DNA of 64,000 nt from Panonychus citri (taxonomy: Eukaryota > Arthropoda > Arachnida > Trombidiformes > Tetranychidae). A program made the translations under genes and the position numbers. The stretch spans positions 186,001 to 250,000 of the forward strand of contig NW_026515535.1 of assembly GCF_014898815.1 (NCBI RefSeq), written 5' to 3'. Position 1 is the stretch's first letter, and each line of letters opens with the position of its first letter. Shown one piece after another: positions 11,710 through 26,623 of this stretch. The notes beneath the pieces are model-generated. The model was not told where the DNA came from. It ran no database searches and saw only the letters and a program-made list of their open reading frames with translations.

Positions 11710-12222
11710 TCATTTCATTTCATTAATGAGTTGATGATTATGATGATCATCATTAAATATCATCAATAGGGAATGAAAGTTTTTCAATTGAATGTTGTTT
11801 TTGTTACTACTAAGGTTTATCTTTTCCGTTTCCTGTTTCGGATTGTTATTGAGTATTATCAATTATTAAACTAATCCCCATAGAGAGATTATAAATATTA
11901 GATTAATTAGATTTAATTTGAAGGCAATTTGATAATTATCTTTATTGTATTGTTGATCTTGTTGACTTATTGTTACATTTGAACAATTTATAATCTTGTT
12001 AATATCTGAAATTGGGATGAGGATAAAATCATATTATCAAATTACAATTAAGGTAACATTAAACTGTCCGTTAATCAATAAGATAAACATAAAGTTTTAT
12101 ATTATTATATATTTGAAATGAAAAGTTTTCTTTGTCTAAAGGTTTTCTTTCAGCTGATTATCATCATCATCATCATCTCCATCCCTCCTACACCCTTACT
12201 CCTCCCTACACTTGATCCTCAG

Positions 12223-12323
12223 CCCATGAAGCTTGGAAATGTCCACCCAACCCAAATGGCTTCATCTTGAAATACAAAACTCATTCTGGTAGATTGAGTT
12301 TCGACTTTGAATTTACTAAGTGA
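12223..12323 (+). CDS. Candidate orphan exon, unknown protein
   Basis: A CT-rich tract ending in CAG (12220-12222) precedes an open frame beginning HEAWKCPPNPNGF and ending FDFEFTK before a TGA at 12321-12323. Base content is higher in GC than the surroundings, and residue content is protein-like. It may belong with the exon candidate 500 bases upstream, but no donor clearly joins them. Confidence 0.3.
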
Positions 12324-14817
12324 ATATTACATTTCATATATTAGAACAGAAACTTTTGTACATTTCGAATTTTCTCTCTCACTCACTCACTCACTCTCTC
12401 TCTCTCTCTCTCTCTTATCTCTATCATCATCGTAATCTTCCATCGTTCCTTATCTTCTTTTCCTCCCAAATTTCTATTATTAATCCGATCCTCCATCAAT
12501 GCTAATCTTTGCTTTGCAAATTTCTACCAATGAGAGAGAAAGTTCGTGAGTGAGCTAAGTGTCACCCTAATGTCAATCTTAATTTAGTAACAACACCAAC
12601 AATTAACTCAACGGTTCATTGATGATAGACAACTAATCAGTCATTCAAAAGATTGTCAAACAATCAAATGCAAATAAATACAATTTATGTGACCAAAAAA
12701 AACTTTTTTTTTTCTTAATCTCAACGATTAATATGATAAACTTTCAATTGCAATAAAAAATTAATCAACAACAACAACCGAAAGGTAATCATTAATTGCT
12801 GATTTATTAAAGTTTCAACTAATAACAAACTACCAAATTGTAAATTTAAATATCAAAGTAACTAATAAAATTAACTGTTTGTTACAAAGAGACCAAGAAT
12901 AACAATTAAACTCTAATGTTAATAGAGCAACAAAATTTAAATCTACAATTAACTAGATCATTAAAAAAAGGAGAACATGATAATTATTAATATTACATGT
13001 ATAATCCTTAATCACATTGAGTTTCAGGGGAAGGTTGAAATCAATAAATTAGCAATAAAAATAACTGATAACATGAAATTAACACTGATTATTGTTTGAT
13101 GGTAACAACTTTACAAAGGTAAAATCAATCAACTCCCCGCGTAAATTTAAACACTGACCTCAGGCTATTTTGACCTAAAAAACAGCGTAAGCCCATAAAT
13201 TATAGATATATACATAGAATCACCATTTAAATTGCAACATTTACCTTTAAATTACCTGGAACCTCACAAAGAAGGTTAGTAAGCCATTTAAATGGACTCG
13301 AGAAAGTTTATTTACGCGCCAAAAGAAAACATGAAAAATTCAAAGTTTTTGAAACTTTTCAACATCAAGATTGAGTTTTGGCGGTAAAATCAGTTCCATC
13401 ACCTTGTATGAAACCACAATTCCAATTCCAATCAATAGTTTCTAGTAGTTTACCTGAGAATCTGAGTCATCATCATCGTCGTTATTTCAATTTGAATGGA
13501 AAGAGAGTAAAAAAGTTCTGTGTAAATTTTTGATTCTCTTTTCATTTTGAATCTTTTTTCTTCTTCTTTTCATTGGTAATTCAATGGTTTAAGTTTTTTT
13601 CATCTTTTTCTGTGTTTATGGTGCAATCTTGTTGATTCCATTTACCTGGAAAATTGTTCTCTCATTGCAAGAGAGAAAGCAAAAAAAAAATCGACACTGA
13701 AGATCATCAGAAAGTAACAATTTAAAGACAAATATCCAATGTTATTGTTGCTCAAATATGCATTATTACCTAAGAAGATGAAGATAAGGATGATGATGAT
13801 GATAAAAAGAAACCTTTTACTTTCTCTTTCTTTGTATTTTCATGATAAAAGGACAAGAAGTAGCAGCAAAAAAACATATACGCCTCACCGGTTCAGGTAA
13901 ACTTTACCTTTGAGTTTTTTGCAAGAGCTCATTTTTTATCATCATCAGTTGTTGCATTGTTGTTGTTGTTGTTGTTGTTTTTTGCAAAAGTCAAGCATGC
14001 AAGCAAATAAGTACAACTAAATATACTGTAGTTGTAGTGAGAGTATGAAGGTGGAAAGTGGGAGGAGGTGAGGATGATGATGATAAGGTGGAAGCTGAAA
14101 AAATTGGGTAAAAAAATGTAAGTCTGAAAATGAAACAATTATAACGAGAAAACTGTCATCAAGTGAAGGAGCAACAAGCAGAAAATGTCAACAACATTGA
14201 AGATGATGATGGTGAGCATGAGGAAGAGTGAGAGTGAGAGTGAGAGAGGAGGTGGATCAGCACTGAGACCAATTCACATGGACACACTGAGCTACATTGG
14301 GGAAAAAAATTCATTCATTTTTTTGGTTCTTTTTTTCATCTTTCAATACCTTGTAATATGTTCGCATTGTTGTAACCTCATGATGATGATGATGATGATA
14401 CTGATTCTGAATCAATTGCATCACTTGATAATGATAGTTGATTGTTTCATACATTGAACCAGAACTGATTGAAACAATCAACAATCACAATGAAAATCTA
14501 TGATGGTGATGATGTTGAAGATAACTTTTTTTTTCTTCTTCTTCATTATTGTTGCTAAAATCGTCATCATCACATCGTCCAAGGTCAGTTGTTTGATTGC
14601 AAATAGTAAATTGTTTGTTTTTTTTTCTTTGGCGACATTTTTTTTTCTTATCTTCATCGTTACTTACTATTTACTTTCACTAAATTAGACGAAACTCATT
14701 GAACCATTTCAGTCCTGGTGACCTTCTCACATCTCAGCGTCTCAATATTTCCTCCCTCATCCTCTCACTCTCGAATCGCTCAAGCAAACATTTATCATCG
14801 TGGTTCTGGTCTGGTTC

Positions 14818-14820
<3 letters not shown>

Positions 14821-14855
<35 letters not shown>
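14821..14855. repeat. (AG)n microsatellite
   Basis: Perfect array of about 17 units. Confidence 0.95.
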
Positions 14856-14859
<4 letters not shown>

Positions 14860-16049
14860 CTCAAGATTGTTGACATTACAGGGTAACTTGTGGGTGGAAG
14901 ATGAAATGAAAAAGGTTTCCAGTTAATTTCACCTCTTTTTTACATATAAATATATTCAATCTGCTTCCTCATCCATATATTAATAATATCGAGACCAATG
15001 ATGATGATATGAGTTACCTGTGTACCATTGGGTTACCTGTTTGAAATTACAGTTGATTTACTAATATTTTTGCATGGAGAAAGTTACAAAATCAAGTCTA
15101 ACTAGTTTTTCGTGTGTAAAACTTTGCATTGAGCACAAACACAAATCAGGTAAACAAAAACATGTAACCTAATGATGTACAAAACAAATATAAATCAAGG
15201 TGATAGGTTAAAGATCTGAGTTGTTTTCTGGATCCTGGGGTTTAAGGTTATCAAGATTTTGATGTTCCAATGATAATATTGCATTTTTTGTGTTTTTTGT
15301 GTTTGTTGTGTTTTGTTGATCGTTTTTGTAAACAGTTGATTGTTTAATTCCCGTAGATTTGATTGTTTCGTTGACCCAAATTTTACTGTATTCAGTTAAT
15401 TGTTTTGATAGTTACAAGAACTTTTTTCTTCTTATTTATTGAATAACTTGTTTTCTTTTCATATTAGTGTTAATTACTATTGATGATAATTGCCTTTTCT
15501 TTTACCTGTTAACCCTGTAAACTGTGAAATTTTACATAAACAAATGATGATGAGGATGAGGATGATAGACAGGGATGAAAATTCAGAGACTTGTTCATGA
15601 TTAAGAAAAAAAAGAAGGAATTTTTTTTCTCTTTTTCTTATGATGAAAAAAAAGGGGGAACATAAATTATGAGTAGTCATTTAAATGGAGGTTACAAGAT
15701 GATGATGATGAAGGAGATTGAGAGAGTCTAGGATGAAGATCAAACTCGTCCACGTCCCTGACCTTGAAAATGGAAATTTGAAGAATGTCGTTTCAACGAG
15801 TTTAAAAGGAGAGAAGATGCTCTAAGATGATAAAGAGAGAGAGAGAGAGAGAGAATAGTTAAAGAGATGATGATAAAGAGGTGAGGGGGTAAACAGAGAA
15901 AGAGAGAGGGAGAGAGGGGGAATCAAACCAGGTATCAGTGAAAGTGAGAGAAAAGAAGCTTCATCGTCATCCTTATCTTCATCTTCCAGGGTAAAGAGAA
16001 ATGAGTGCCAGAGGCTTCTTCATGTTCCCCTTTTATCTCCCTCAACTAT

Positions 16050-16053
<4 letters not shown>

Positions 16054-16087
<34 letters not shown>
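16054..16087. repeat. (CT)n microsatellite
   Basis: Perfect array of about 17 units. A similar array lies at 16367-16398. Confidence 0.95.
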
Positions 16088-16089
<2 letters not shown>

Positions 16090-16364
16090 CAAACTCATCT
16101 TTTTAAAGGTGATGCAATACATTCCAAGATACTCTTGGGTGGTTGCGTTAAGATGATGAAGATGAACAAGTTCAATAGAATCTATCATCTTCATCTCTCT
16201 TTCTCTCTCCTCTTGTGCAGTTTAAATCATCTATTGACTGATTTAATAACAATTTGCTCCATAAAAACAGTTACCATGGGAAAAGAGTCAAATTAAGGGC
16301 TTAACATCATTTATTTTTCTCTTTTTCTCTTTTTCCCTGTAATCATTCATTCATTCAATGAGTG

Positions 16365-16400
<36 letters not shown>

Positions 16401-17129
16401 GATCGTCTGAACGTGTTCCTGCATAACTTGATTCTCAATTAAAATTTACGTCTCTGTCTGTGTGAAAATAAATAACCAAATTCAGTTGTATCATTATAAT
16501 CATGAAGATAATCATCATCTTCAGTATAATATCACATATCATGTACTGGGTTTGGTGCAATTTTCATAATAGAAAATGATAAATGAAAAGAATTCATTGT
16601 TTTCACCATTCGAATGAGATTTATTACCATTGGAAAGGTAATTTCATCAGTTTACTTTTTTTCCATCTTCATCTTTATTAATTCTGCTTTAAATATATTC
16701 AAAGTTATCTTTGATTGGAAATAAAAAAAATAGTAAACTTATTTACTTTGATCTAGTTACCTGGTAAAGGGTAGAAAGGTAAATAAAAACAGATCAAGAG
16801 GATTGCAGACAAAAATAGAAAGAAACATAGACAGTAATAAGAAGATAAGTTGAAGAGAAGATGAAGAAATAAGTTATTAGCTAAGGAGAACCCATAAAGA
16901 GAGACTGGTTCCACTAGAATTTGTTGGGTAAAAAAAAAGTAAGAAAGAAATGAAAGAGATGATGAGAAGAGGGGAAAAAGAAGGGATAGAAACTGAATCG
17001 ATCGTTCAGTTGAAATCGAAGTTCCCAAAAAAAAAGATTCAAGGCCAATATCAAGAGGTTGATGGCCTGTCCTTGAATTTTCCCGCCGAAGATTCAACTG
17101 CGCCGTAGTTAAGAAAGAAAGAAATAGAA

Positions 17130-17131
<2 letters not shown>

Positions 17132-17192
<61 letters not shown>
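17132..17192. repeat. Long (AG)n microsatellite
   Basis: Perfect array of about 30 AG units, 61 bases. It produces the long SLSLSL frames seen on the minus strand. Confidence 0.95.
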
Positions 17193-17196
<4 letters not shown>

Positions 17197-18529
17197 AATG
17201 AATTGAAACCAGTTTTCCAGAAAATGATGATGAAAACGATGAGAATGATGAAGAGGAGGGAAAAGTAAGAGTGAATTAAAGTTCTGTCTACTTTTGCATC
17301 TTCCACCCTGAATCTTGATCATTATTTGTGTTGATGACTGTAAACTCATAGCGGTATAACATTTATCATCTTTATCATCATTATCTTCATCTTCACCTCC
17401 TCCTCCTCCTCCTTCATCCTCTTGATTATTATTATGAAATTACTTTAATATTATTTGTAATGTTTGGATTCGAGTTACAATTGATTAGCGACACATTAAC
17501 TAACTAACAATCAACTAATCAATAACATTAGTAATAGAAACAAACACACACATACAATTCAATCAATCGATGATGATTAACAAATCCTTAGGTTTATAAT
17601 TAATATTAATTCATATGATTAAATTGCTGATGGAAAACAAATCATATTAATTGGAATTATAATTTACTAATAGTAACTCAATTAAATAATCTCCACTTTC
17701 GCTAATTAATTAACGATATTATTCATTATTTGATTGTTGTTTATATAATCAAATGGACCAATTAAACAATCAAATTAACTAAATTATCTCAATGATTGGC
17801 AAAAGTTTCACGTTCAAACAATTAACTTAATTGTTGGGAATAAAGTTTAAAATGTTCAATTTAACTTGTGAATGTTTAATTGTGCTTTTTTTGTTTCTGT
17901 TTTCAATTAACTATCTCGTTGTTAATTTCATTGATTGTTCAGGTTTTTGATTTGATTAACAGATAGATTCAGATTGTAATGAATAACTTAAGGCAATTGC
18001 TCATCATTAGGTTTTATCTTCATCATCATTATCACTATGAGACATGGTGAAGATGATAACATGATGATATTATTGATAGATCATTAAATCATCAGCACCT
18101 AAGAGTAGGAAAAATAATGAATAGAATCATTAATTTGTATCATCGAATTGGTAAAAAATTGATCTAATGAGATGATCATGAATTGTATCATGAAATTCAT
18201 ATTTATTTTTTGCTCCTCTCATGAAATCCATCAATTCCCTTTTAAATAGTTGATAAACTCTGACAGTCACTTCTCATGATAATCATTAGGAGATCCGATA
18301 TCATGATGGTGATAACTCAATGATAATAATAACTGAACATTTCCAAAGTCGTAATATTTTATTTCTCCCTCTCTCTTCAAAACAAAAAGTGAGTCTCCAT
18401 GAAGATTTCATCATTATCTTCATGATGATGATTGAAATGTGCTTCAGCATCATGATCCCAGATTTTTCATGTAATATATATAAATTTGATTCTGGACTTG
18501 GATTCATTTTGCTTTTCGACAGAGAAAAT

Positions 18530-18531
<2 letters not shown>

Positions 18532-18562
<31 letters not shown>
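18532..18562. repeat. (AG)n microsatellite
   Basis: Perfect array of about 15 units. Another lies at 18679-18706. Confidence 0.95.
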
Positions 18563-18566
<4 letters not shown>

Positions 18567-18675
18567 TTCATGATCAGGGAAATGGTGATGATGATGGAAA
18601 GAGGGTGGTAAGAGAGAAAGGAAGAAAAGAAAGAGGGAGAATAGGGGGTTGATGAAAATAATAGATGATGATAGA

Positions 18676-18711
<36 letters not shown>

Positions 18712-20310
18712 GCAAAGTAGGAGTAAAAAGAGAGACGACTCATTGATGTTCTTATTCAGGAAAAAACGATCTTCCTTGAACTTTCATTCTCTTTCTCGAA
18801 ACCTCATATAAAGTCAGAATAAAAACAGAATAGCATGATGATGATGATGATGATAAGGATGATGAGAATGATGATATATATTTTTATATATAAATATCTA
18901 TGTGACCTAGAGTATCGATTGACTAGACTCATAAGGCGAATGCACTTTCCAAGGTCAACTTATTTTCGTCTTTCTAAATTTTCTTCTTTCTTTTCTCTCT
19001 CTTTCTAGTACCTTATTCTCTTTCTCACTCTGTCTTCTTTTCTGTCGCCATATTTGCTATCAACTCTCTCATTTCTCTTCCTTCTCAACTTCTACCATCA
19101 TCTATTTTCTCTTCTCCTTGATTCATCTTCTTCCATAGATTTCACAGAATCTCATTTTCATTCTTTTCTTCATCTTCTTCTCATTTCATCTCATCTCATC
19201 TCATCTTCTCTTCTCTTCATCATCATCATCTTCTCCATCCTTCACCTCCATCCTTTCCACCCTTTTACCCTCTTCCTCCTCCTCCTCCTCTCGAATTGCA
19301 AATTGCAGTTCTTTTAGGTCACTTCGATTCCATTTAATGGTTTCTTTCAACTCGAATTGAACAAACTTTTTTTCTCCATCATGTTTAGGTTACTAGTTAG
19401 AATCATTAACCTGATTGTTATTATTTCCAGTTAATGAACATTTTCAAAGCTAAAACGATTGCAAAACCTTTAATCATAATTTAATAATAATCAATAACAT
19501 GATAACATATGAAACTCATTCAACATTTTTCTTCAACAGTTAATTTCAAGTGCAATCAAATACCTTTGCCAACAATTAAACCTTTTACTTTTACAACAAC
19601 AACAACAACAGCCAAATTAACGATAGTTAATTATGATTAACTTGATCATTATCATTAACAAATTACTTTTTTCTCAGCTGATGCAATCACCATTCAATAA
19701 TTACATAGATGATAGAAACATGAAGTATCTAAGATAATTGATAATTTCATCATATTAATAGTAATCATGAGAGATGTAAATGCAATTTCATCTAACAAAT
19801 TATTCTGTAAGGGAATAAGGTATTAGAATATCAGATCGAGAGAATAAAAAAAGAACAAAATTTAAACAGAGAAAATATTTTGCTCCAAATTTCAAGGTCA
19901 ATGTGATTCTGTGCCTTTTCTCTCCCCCCTGAATCTCTCTCTCTCACTCACTCACTCACTCACTCTTCTTTAATCATCATGATGATGATCCGTGAAAACC
20001 TCAAACTGTTTCTCTTTTCCCTCCCTTTCAATTTCCTCTTTGAGAGAGATGATGATAACCTTTCCCCTCTCATTTCCCATCGAATTGATCCTTGAGTCTG
20101 TCTATTTATCTGTCTACTTGTCTTTTCCTTTTAGTCTGACTGTTTCATGTTCATGATAAAACCTTCACCCAGGTTTATAACCCTGTGGTATTTTATTGAT
20201 TTTTCCTGCATCATCATCACCAAGGCTAACCCAGAATCTGCGCTCTTCATGCCTACTTATTATTACCGTAGGAAAATATATCCAGCAAAAGGAAGAGAAG
20301 AAGAAGAAGA

Positions 20311-20318
<8 letters not shown>

Positions 20319-20369
<51 letters not shown>
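20319..20369. repeat. (AG)n microsatellite with GAA flank
   Basis: About 25 AG units, preceded by GAA repeats and followed by AAAAG repeats, forming a purine-only tract of over 100 bases. Confidence 0.95.
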
Positions 20370-20371
<2 letters not shown>

Positions 20372-23371
20372 AAAAAGAAAAAAAGAAAAGAAAAGAAAAG
20401 AAAATGAATATAAGGTCAATATAATAATTTTCCAGGTTGATAACATGATGACCATCGTAATAAAGATTGACCAAGGGGAGAGAGAAGGTAAATGTTTATC
20501 ATCATTTTAATATTTTCGAAAACGTGTTCGGTAAAAATGATGAAGAAAAAAAAACTTTTTTTGTTTCTCGAAAAAGTTTTTCAATTGATTGTTCATGTAA
20601 ATATTATTATCACAATCATTGAATCTAATCAATCAAATTGTGTTTGAACAATTCACTATCACAATCAACTGACAATTAACTAACTAGAACTAAAAAAAAA
20701 CCTCAAGCCACAATTAATGTTTATTTTTTCGGTTGGGCTTTTATTTTGTTTACTCATTGATTGTAATCATAAATCTCAATGGTAAACATTAATCAATCTC
20801 TTGATATTGTCAAAATATTTCAATGAATGAATCATAACAATTAAACAATGAGGAAGAAATTTTCAAAGTATTAATTAACTAGATTCCGATTTCCTTATTG
20901 ATTATCAACTTTTACAATGAAATCTCATAAATTGTAAATCATTTTCTATGGGAAATCCTTAGTTACAAAGTTTCCAAGTAACTGATAACCAACTAAATTG
21001 TTTCTTTCTGATTGTTTGTCTTTCAATTAGTTAATTGTAATCGATATCGAAATTTTAATCAAATTTGTATCATAATAATCACTATCTCAAGTCGATATCC
21101 TCGAGATTTTGATCCACAGACCTAAAGTCAAAACATAAAACTCATTGAAACGCACTTCCAATGACAGACTGACCAGTGATGACCTTTCAACGAGTGCAAC
21201 TTTTAATTAAATTGCTGACATTTTAATAACTTCATCAAAACTGATCATATGGATTAATCAAAGTGATTTAACCTCACATTTCAAAATAAATTATTTCAAA
21301 TGCATTTTCTTGGCTTTACATTAATTCAATCAACTTTAACTGTATTTACATGATGACGACAACTGAGAGAGAAAGAGACTTTATCATCCTTGGAGACGAA
21401 TTGAAATTTCATCAATGAATGAATTTTCCAACATGAAACCCAGATGAAAAATGAATAAATTATCAGCCCATGAACCAGAATGAAACTGAATAAGTATCAA
21501 CAACAACAACAACAAAGTAATTGGTTTTATATCAAGAAAACAATAACGATAAAAACAACTCAATTGATCAGAAATTTTCATTAATCAAATTAGTTATTTG
21601 CTCATTGAATACTCAACGATAGTTGATTAAGAGGCTGATTATTGTTCAATTGAACAATTTTTGCCAATACCATTGTAATAATTTATATACATAATTGAAT
21701 TTACCTATTGATGAGTGTTGATAACAATAATAATATTGCATTTACCTGTGAAAACAAAAAAGTAACCAGAAAAAATTAGGTTTCAAATAACATGGTAACT
21801 GGAAATGATATATAAAAAAAACAATAAGTAATGGTGGTGATATCGGATGACCGGAAATGCTTATATGACACTTCCTTTGTTTACCATTGGAATATTATCA
21901 TAATTAATATTGAGCAATAAACAATTGATTTTGGAATATTGAAATTGGCAAAATAATCTGATATTCAATCATTCAACATGATCATCAAGTTTAGGTGAAA
22001 GGTGAAGGTGAATTCACCTTGATTCCTGATTGTTTGATTTACTATGACTTTGCAACAATTAAATTGAGTTTTACAACCAATCACTTTGACTTGTTGATTA
22101 ATTGTTGATGAAAAGCGCAAAGTTGAATGAATCTAATTGTTTGAGAGGTTTTCATTGATTCATTTTTGCATCACTCATCATCATCATCATCATATTGGTA
22201 AAGTTGATGATACTAATAAAAGATGAGGAAATTTTCATTTCTCCTCATGAACAAACCATTGGTTTAATTCAAGTTTATCTGCACTTTAAATGTTCAATTT
22301 GCATTTGTAATCAAAAATCAACATTATCTTAATCATCGTCAGCATTTGCACTATCAACAATTGATCAATTCTTGTTGATAAAAAAAAAACACCAAAGGTT
22401 TTCATGTAAGAAGTTATCTGAAAATCCCTCTTTTCATGATCATTGAATTATTTACTAGTAGCAATCAGAACTTTTCAATAAGATTCACAGTTGGAAATCA
22501 ATTGTCAATAAGATGATTAAAGTGAAGACAATTAATCTAATCATCCTTAGATTGGTATTTTCAATTTTATTTCAACTGAGTCAATTTCGTATAAATTTAA
22601 ATTTCTACTTCTCTCTTTGCTATTTAATCAGTGGCTTATGATTCACTTTAAAACTTTAACAATCAACTAATTGTTTGTATAATTAATTCAACATGAGATG
22701 AAATTACCCAATTCTTATGGTCAGTTTTTTGTTTGATGACTAAAAATAAATTCCCATTTAAATAGAGGCGGCAAATTTGAGGCTCTCATATTTCAAGGAT
22801 TCGGAAATTTGAGATTAAAAATAGCAGATTTTCATGATAATATTTCCAGAATCTTGATAGAATTCAGTATGATACTTGATTCAGTGAATGTTGATGATAA
22901 TCATCATCATCATCATGTTGGAAAGTTAAACTTTCATTATCACAAAAATCAATTTGTTTACAGTTACATTACAATCAGTTGATTGTAAATACTCAAAGTT
23001 ATTAGTTAATAAGATAATCAATAGACTCAAATGAAAGTTATTCATTTGTATTAATAAATCAAAAACTGTTAATCAACTTTAAATCACTTGTTGTTACCTG
23101 AATTTACAATCAATTTAATTACAATTAATTTACCTCTCTCTCTCTCTTTCCAAGTTAAATGTTATATCTTAATTGCTATCAAATTTAGCTTCTTGTTACT
23201 TTTACTATCAAAATTAATGACGATCTCGAAATTAACGATGTCCATTGATGTTATCATTACATTACTATGATTCTGACCATTAATCATTGCGAGAAAATAA
23301 ACTGACCAGTAAAGTGATCATATTGCTAACAATTTATTTGCAAATACTTTTGTCAAGGTGAAAAGAGGACG

Positions 23372-23398
23372 ATCATCATCATCATCATCATCATCATG
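23372..23398. repeat. (ATC)n trinucleotide repeat
   Basis: Nine ATC units. Similar ATC or ATG arrays recur at about 23985-24012 and 27228-27255. Confidence 0.9.
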
Positions 23399-26300
23399 AA
23401 AAGTGATCCCCAAAGATGATAAGAGCCTCATCTTTTTATCATCTTTGTCCATGAACAGCATCTTATGATGATGGTGATGATGTTCATTCAATGATGATGA
23501 ATTAAATTGTGAAAAAAATTGAATTTTTTTCTCTCTCGTTCTCTTTGTTTTAATTTCGAGTCAACAATTAACAAGTTTGTTTATTTGTTTACTGTTGTCG
23601 TTAATTGTTACCACTATTGTTGATTGTCTATTGATTCACCTGGTTAATTGTGAATTGATTGTTTGATTGATTGATGATCATGATGAGTGTTGAACTTAAT
23701 ATAAACTAGGAAATTGATGAGAAATAAATTGTTACTTTTAATTACATTGTAACCATTTATTGTTATCAACCAGTAAAACTGAGAGAGATGAACAATACTA
23801 ATATTATGATGACGATGATGATGATGATGATTAAGATGAGGATAAGGATGAGGATGAGAAATTGAACTTTGATACTTTGTACAACAAAAGAGACACTAAT
23901 TAATTTAATTAAGTGGAAACTAATCTTAGTGATATTACAGGGGACGAGATAATATTGCAAATTGTTGCAATTAACAAGGTAAATTGATCATCATCATCAT
24001 CATCATCATCATTATCATTTGTCTCTTCAATGTTTTATCATCATCTTCTTGTTTTCACTTTAATCATAATCATGATAATTATTGCAAATCAATTGATTTA
24101 ATTGTGATCAATTTAATGTCTTATTTAGTTGGATAACTTTTCTTTCAGCCCTCAAGCAATTTAATTTTTTACCTTTCAATTTATTAGATGAAATTTACTA
24201 ATCAATTGATTAATTCATCACCATGTTAGCAATTATCTCATTAATTTACTGTTAATTGTTTGGTTAAAGTTTCACTTTCTAATTGTAACAATTAATTGTA
24301 ATACCATTGTGATTATTAGACACTTATACTAATAACAATTTAAGAGGTGTACAATTTAATCAATTGATTGTATTAGTTTTAAAAATATGTTTCTCTTAAT
24401 TGTTGTGATGATTAATATAAAGATAATTAATAATCAGATTTATACAAAACAATTCAAGTGACAACAATCAAACAATTAAAACTAGTAAAAAGTTAATCAA
24501 AATTAATTGATTGTGATAAACTGGTAATTGATCAACCGGGAATTAGGATGAACTGACTAACAATTGATTAATTGTAAACAATCAATTGATTACAATCTGG
24601 ATCCTTATTGAATAAAAAAAATTTCTCAAACTTTTTGTTAATTGTCTTGAAACAATTAATAATTAATACATTTTCCCTTTTCAATCATCAACAATCAGCA
24701 TCTTTTATTATTTGCCAATCAAATCAATAATCTAACACTTGATTCAATTGTCTTCATCATCAATTTAACTACAAACAATCAAGTTAATTGTTAATCAACA
24801 GAAAGTTATGATTACTTTCACTTTACTTTCATTTTTATTTCTTCATCCAATTAATCTGATCACAATTGGGTAACATTGACAATCATCAATCTTATCTTCC
24901 TCTTCCTCTTCCTCTTCCTCATCATCCTCATCATCTTCATCTCTCTCTCTCTCTCCCTAATATAAACACAATGATAATCATCCGCCCCTCATCATCATCA
25001 TCAATATCTTGATCAACAAGGAAAAGGGTTAATTATGATCAGTTGATTTTGTGGAAAAATTTATTTCTTTTATTAATTTCCATTGTTTTTTTATTACCAT
25101 TTACAACAATCAATCAGTTAAATTGTTACAATTAGTTAATCACCTGATCACCCTATTGATTGTTAGTGATTAATATCAAATGAATCCTTTAATTTCCTAC
25201 ATTGACTAATCTTAATTGTTTTAATCATTGGGAGACTTTAATTTAGGTTAAATGTGATTCTATCGACACATAATTAGTAACAATTGACAATTTAACTAAT
25301 AAATTGTGATGAGTCAAATGAATCAATTTTAAATCAGTCACAATCAATCAAGAATCAAATTGTGATACCTGAATTAGGAAATGAAAACAACAATTTACTG
25401 ACAAAAAAAAGTGTATTTCCTTAATTGTTATGATTGTTTTTCCCCTTTAATTATTAGCAAATAACAATAAAAATTAGTTAATTGTTACAGAAAAAGGGAG
25501 TTAATCAAAAATCAGATAAAATTTTGGAGCAGAAAAAAAGTATAAGGAAACAGTTGATTAGTTGAACAGGTAGAAATCAGAATTTACCAGAAACCAGAAA
25601 CAAAAAGAGATTTTAACGGATTAAGATTAGATTATAGTGAATCTGTGAGCTAATCCAACCACAAAGATGGACACACTTAATGGTCAAGGCGAGAGAAAGC
25701 AAAAAGACAGAGAGATAGAGACAAAGATTTTAGGAGTGGTCAAGATTTTTGAAAATCTTTTTCAACCAAAATCCGTTGGAATAATTTTTTTTTCAAAGGA
25801 TTAGACTTAAGATGCTTCGCCTCAGGGATAATGAGTCTCATTCACTGGTCATCTCGCTAAAAGCTGACCACTGGAAAGAAGTTTCTTTTCATCTTCTACT
25901 TTAAAACTATTATAATTAACAGAAAAAGGTAATAAGAAAAATTGAGAAAACGAGAAAGAAAAAAAAACCAAATCTACCAGCGAGAAAAAGTTTTCCTCTT
26001 AACAATCTTGATTATCAATCACTTGTGATATAAATTATCCTTCATGATTATAAGTGATTAACAGAAAAGGTAATAAAATCCATACTCAAGTTAATCCAGT
26101 AAGAGAGAGAGAGAAAGAGATAATCTCTTAATCAAAATGCTAAAAGAAAAAGTTGATACTTTGTATCCAGATTTTCATTTACGATTAAAAAAATCAAAAA
26201 ACGGGAACCAACTAATTAACTCATTATTGTAACATTCACAGGAGAGATACGAATGAAATTAACGACTTAAAGGTAATTGCGATAATTATCATCATCATCA

Positions 26301-26572
26301 TCTTCATGATTTAAGGGGAGGAAGAGAGATATATAAGATTCAAGGAGAAAAGAAAGTGAGAGAGAAAGAGAAAGATAAAGTTAAAGAAGATCCGAAAGTA
26401 ACGATATTTAATTTCACTTCGTTAGCATTTTCTTGTCTTTCCATATAAAAATCGTTGCAACGTCAGCTCATTTCGATAATAATTACTATCGATTGTTAAT
26501 TGATTAAGTAAATAAGAGAGAGAGACTTTCGAATTTAATTGTTATTAATAAGATGGAACAATTTGATAAATC

Positions 26573-26575
<3 letters not shown>

Positions 26576-26622
<47 letters not shown>
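26576..26622. repeat. (CT)n microsatellite
   Basis: Perfect array of about 23 units. Confidence 0.95.

Positions 26623-26623
<1 letters not shown>

Noticed and set aside
16753..17349. 198-residue minus-strand frame, and a 52-codon plus-strand frame at 16950-17108
   Set aside because: The minus frame is largely translated (CT)n and hydrophobic low complexity. The plus frame has a reasonable ending (SLNFPAEDSTAP) but no splice or start support. Neither strand is clearly coding.
25667..25804. 45-codon frame starting MDTLNGQGERK
   Set aside because: It is an isolated short frame without splice signals, promoter or recognisable similarity. Chance cannot be excluded.
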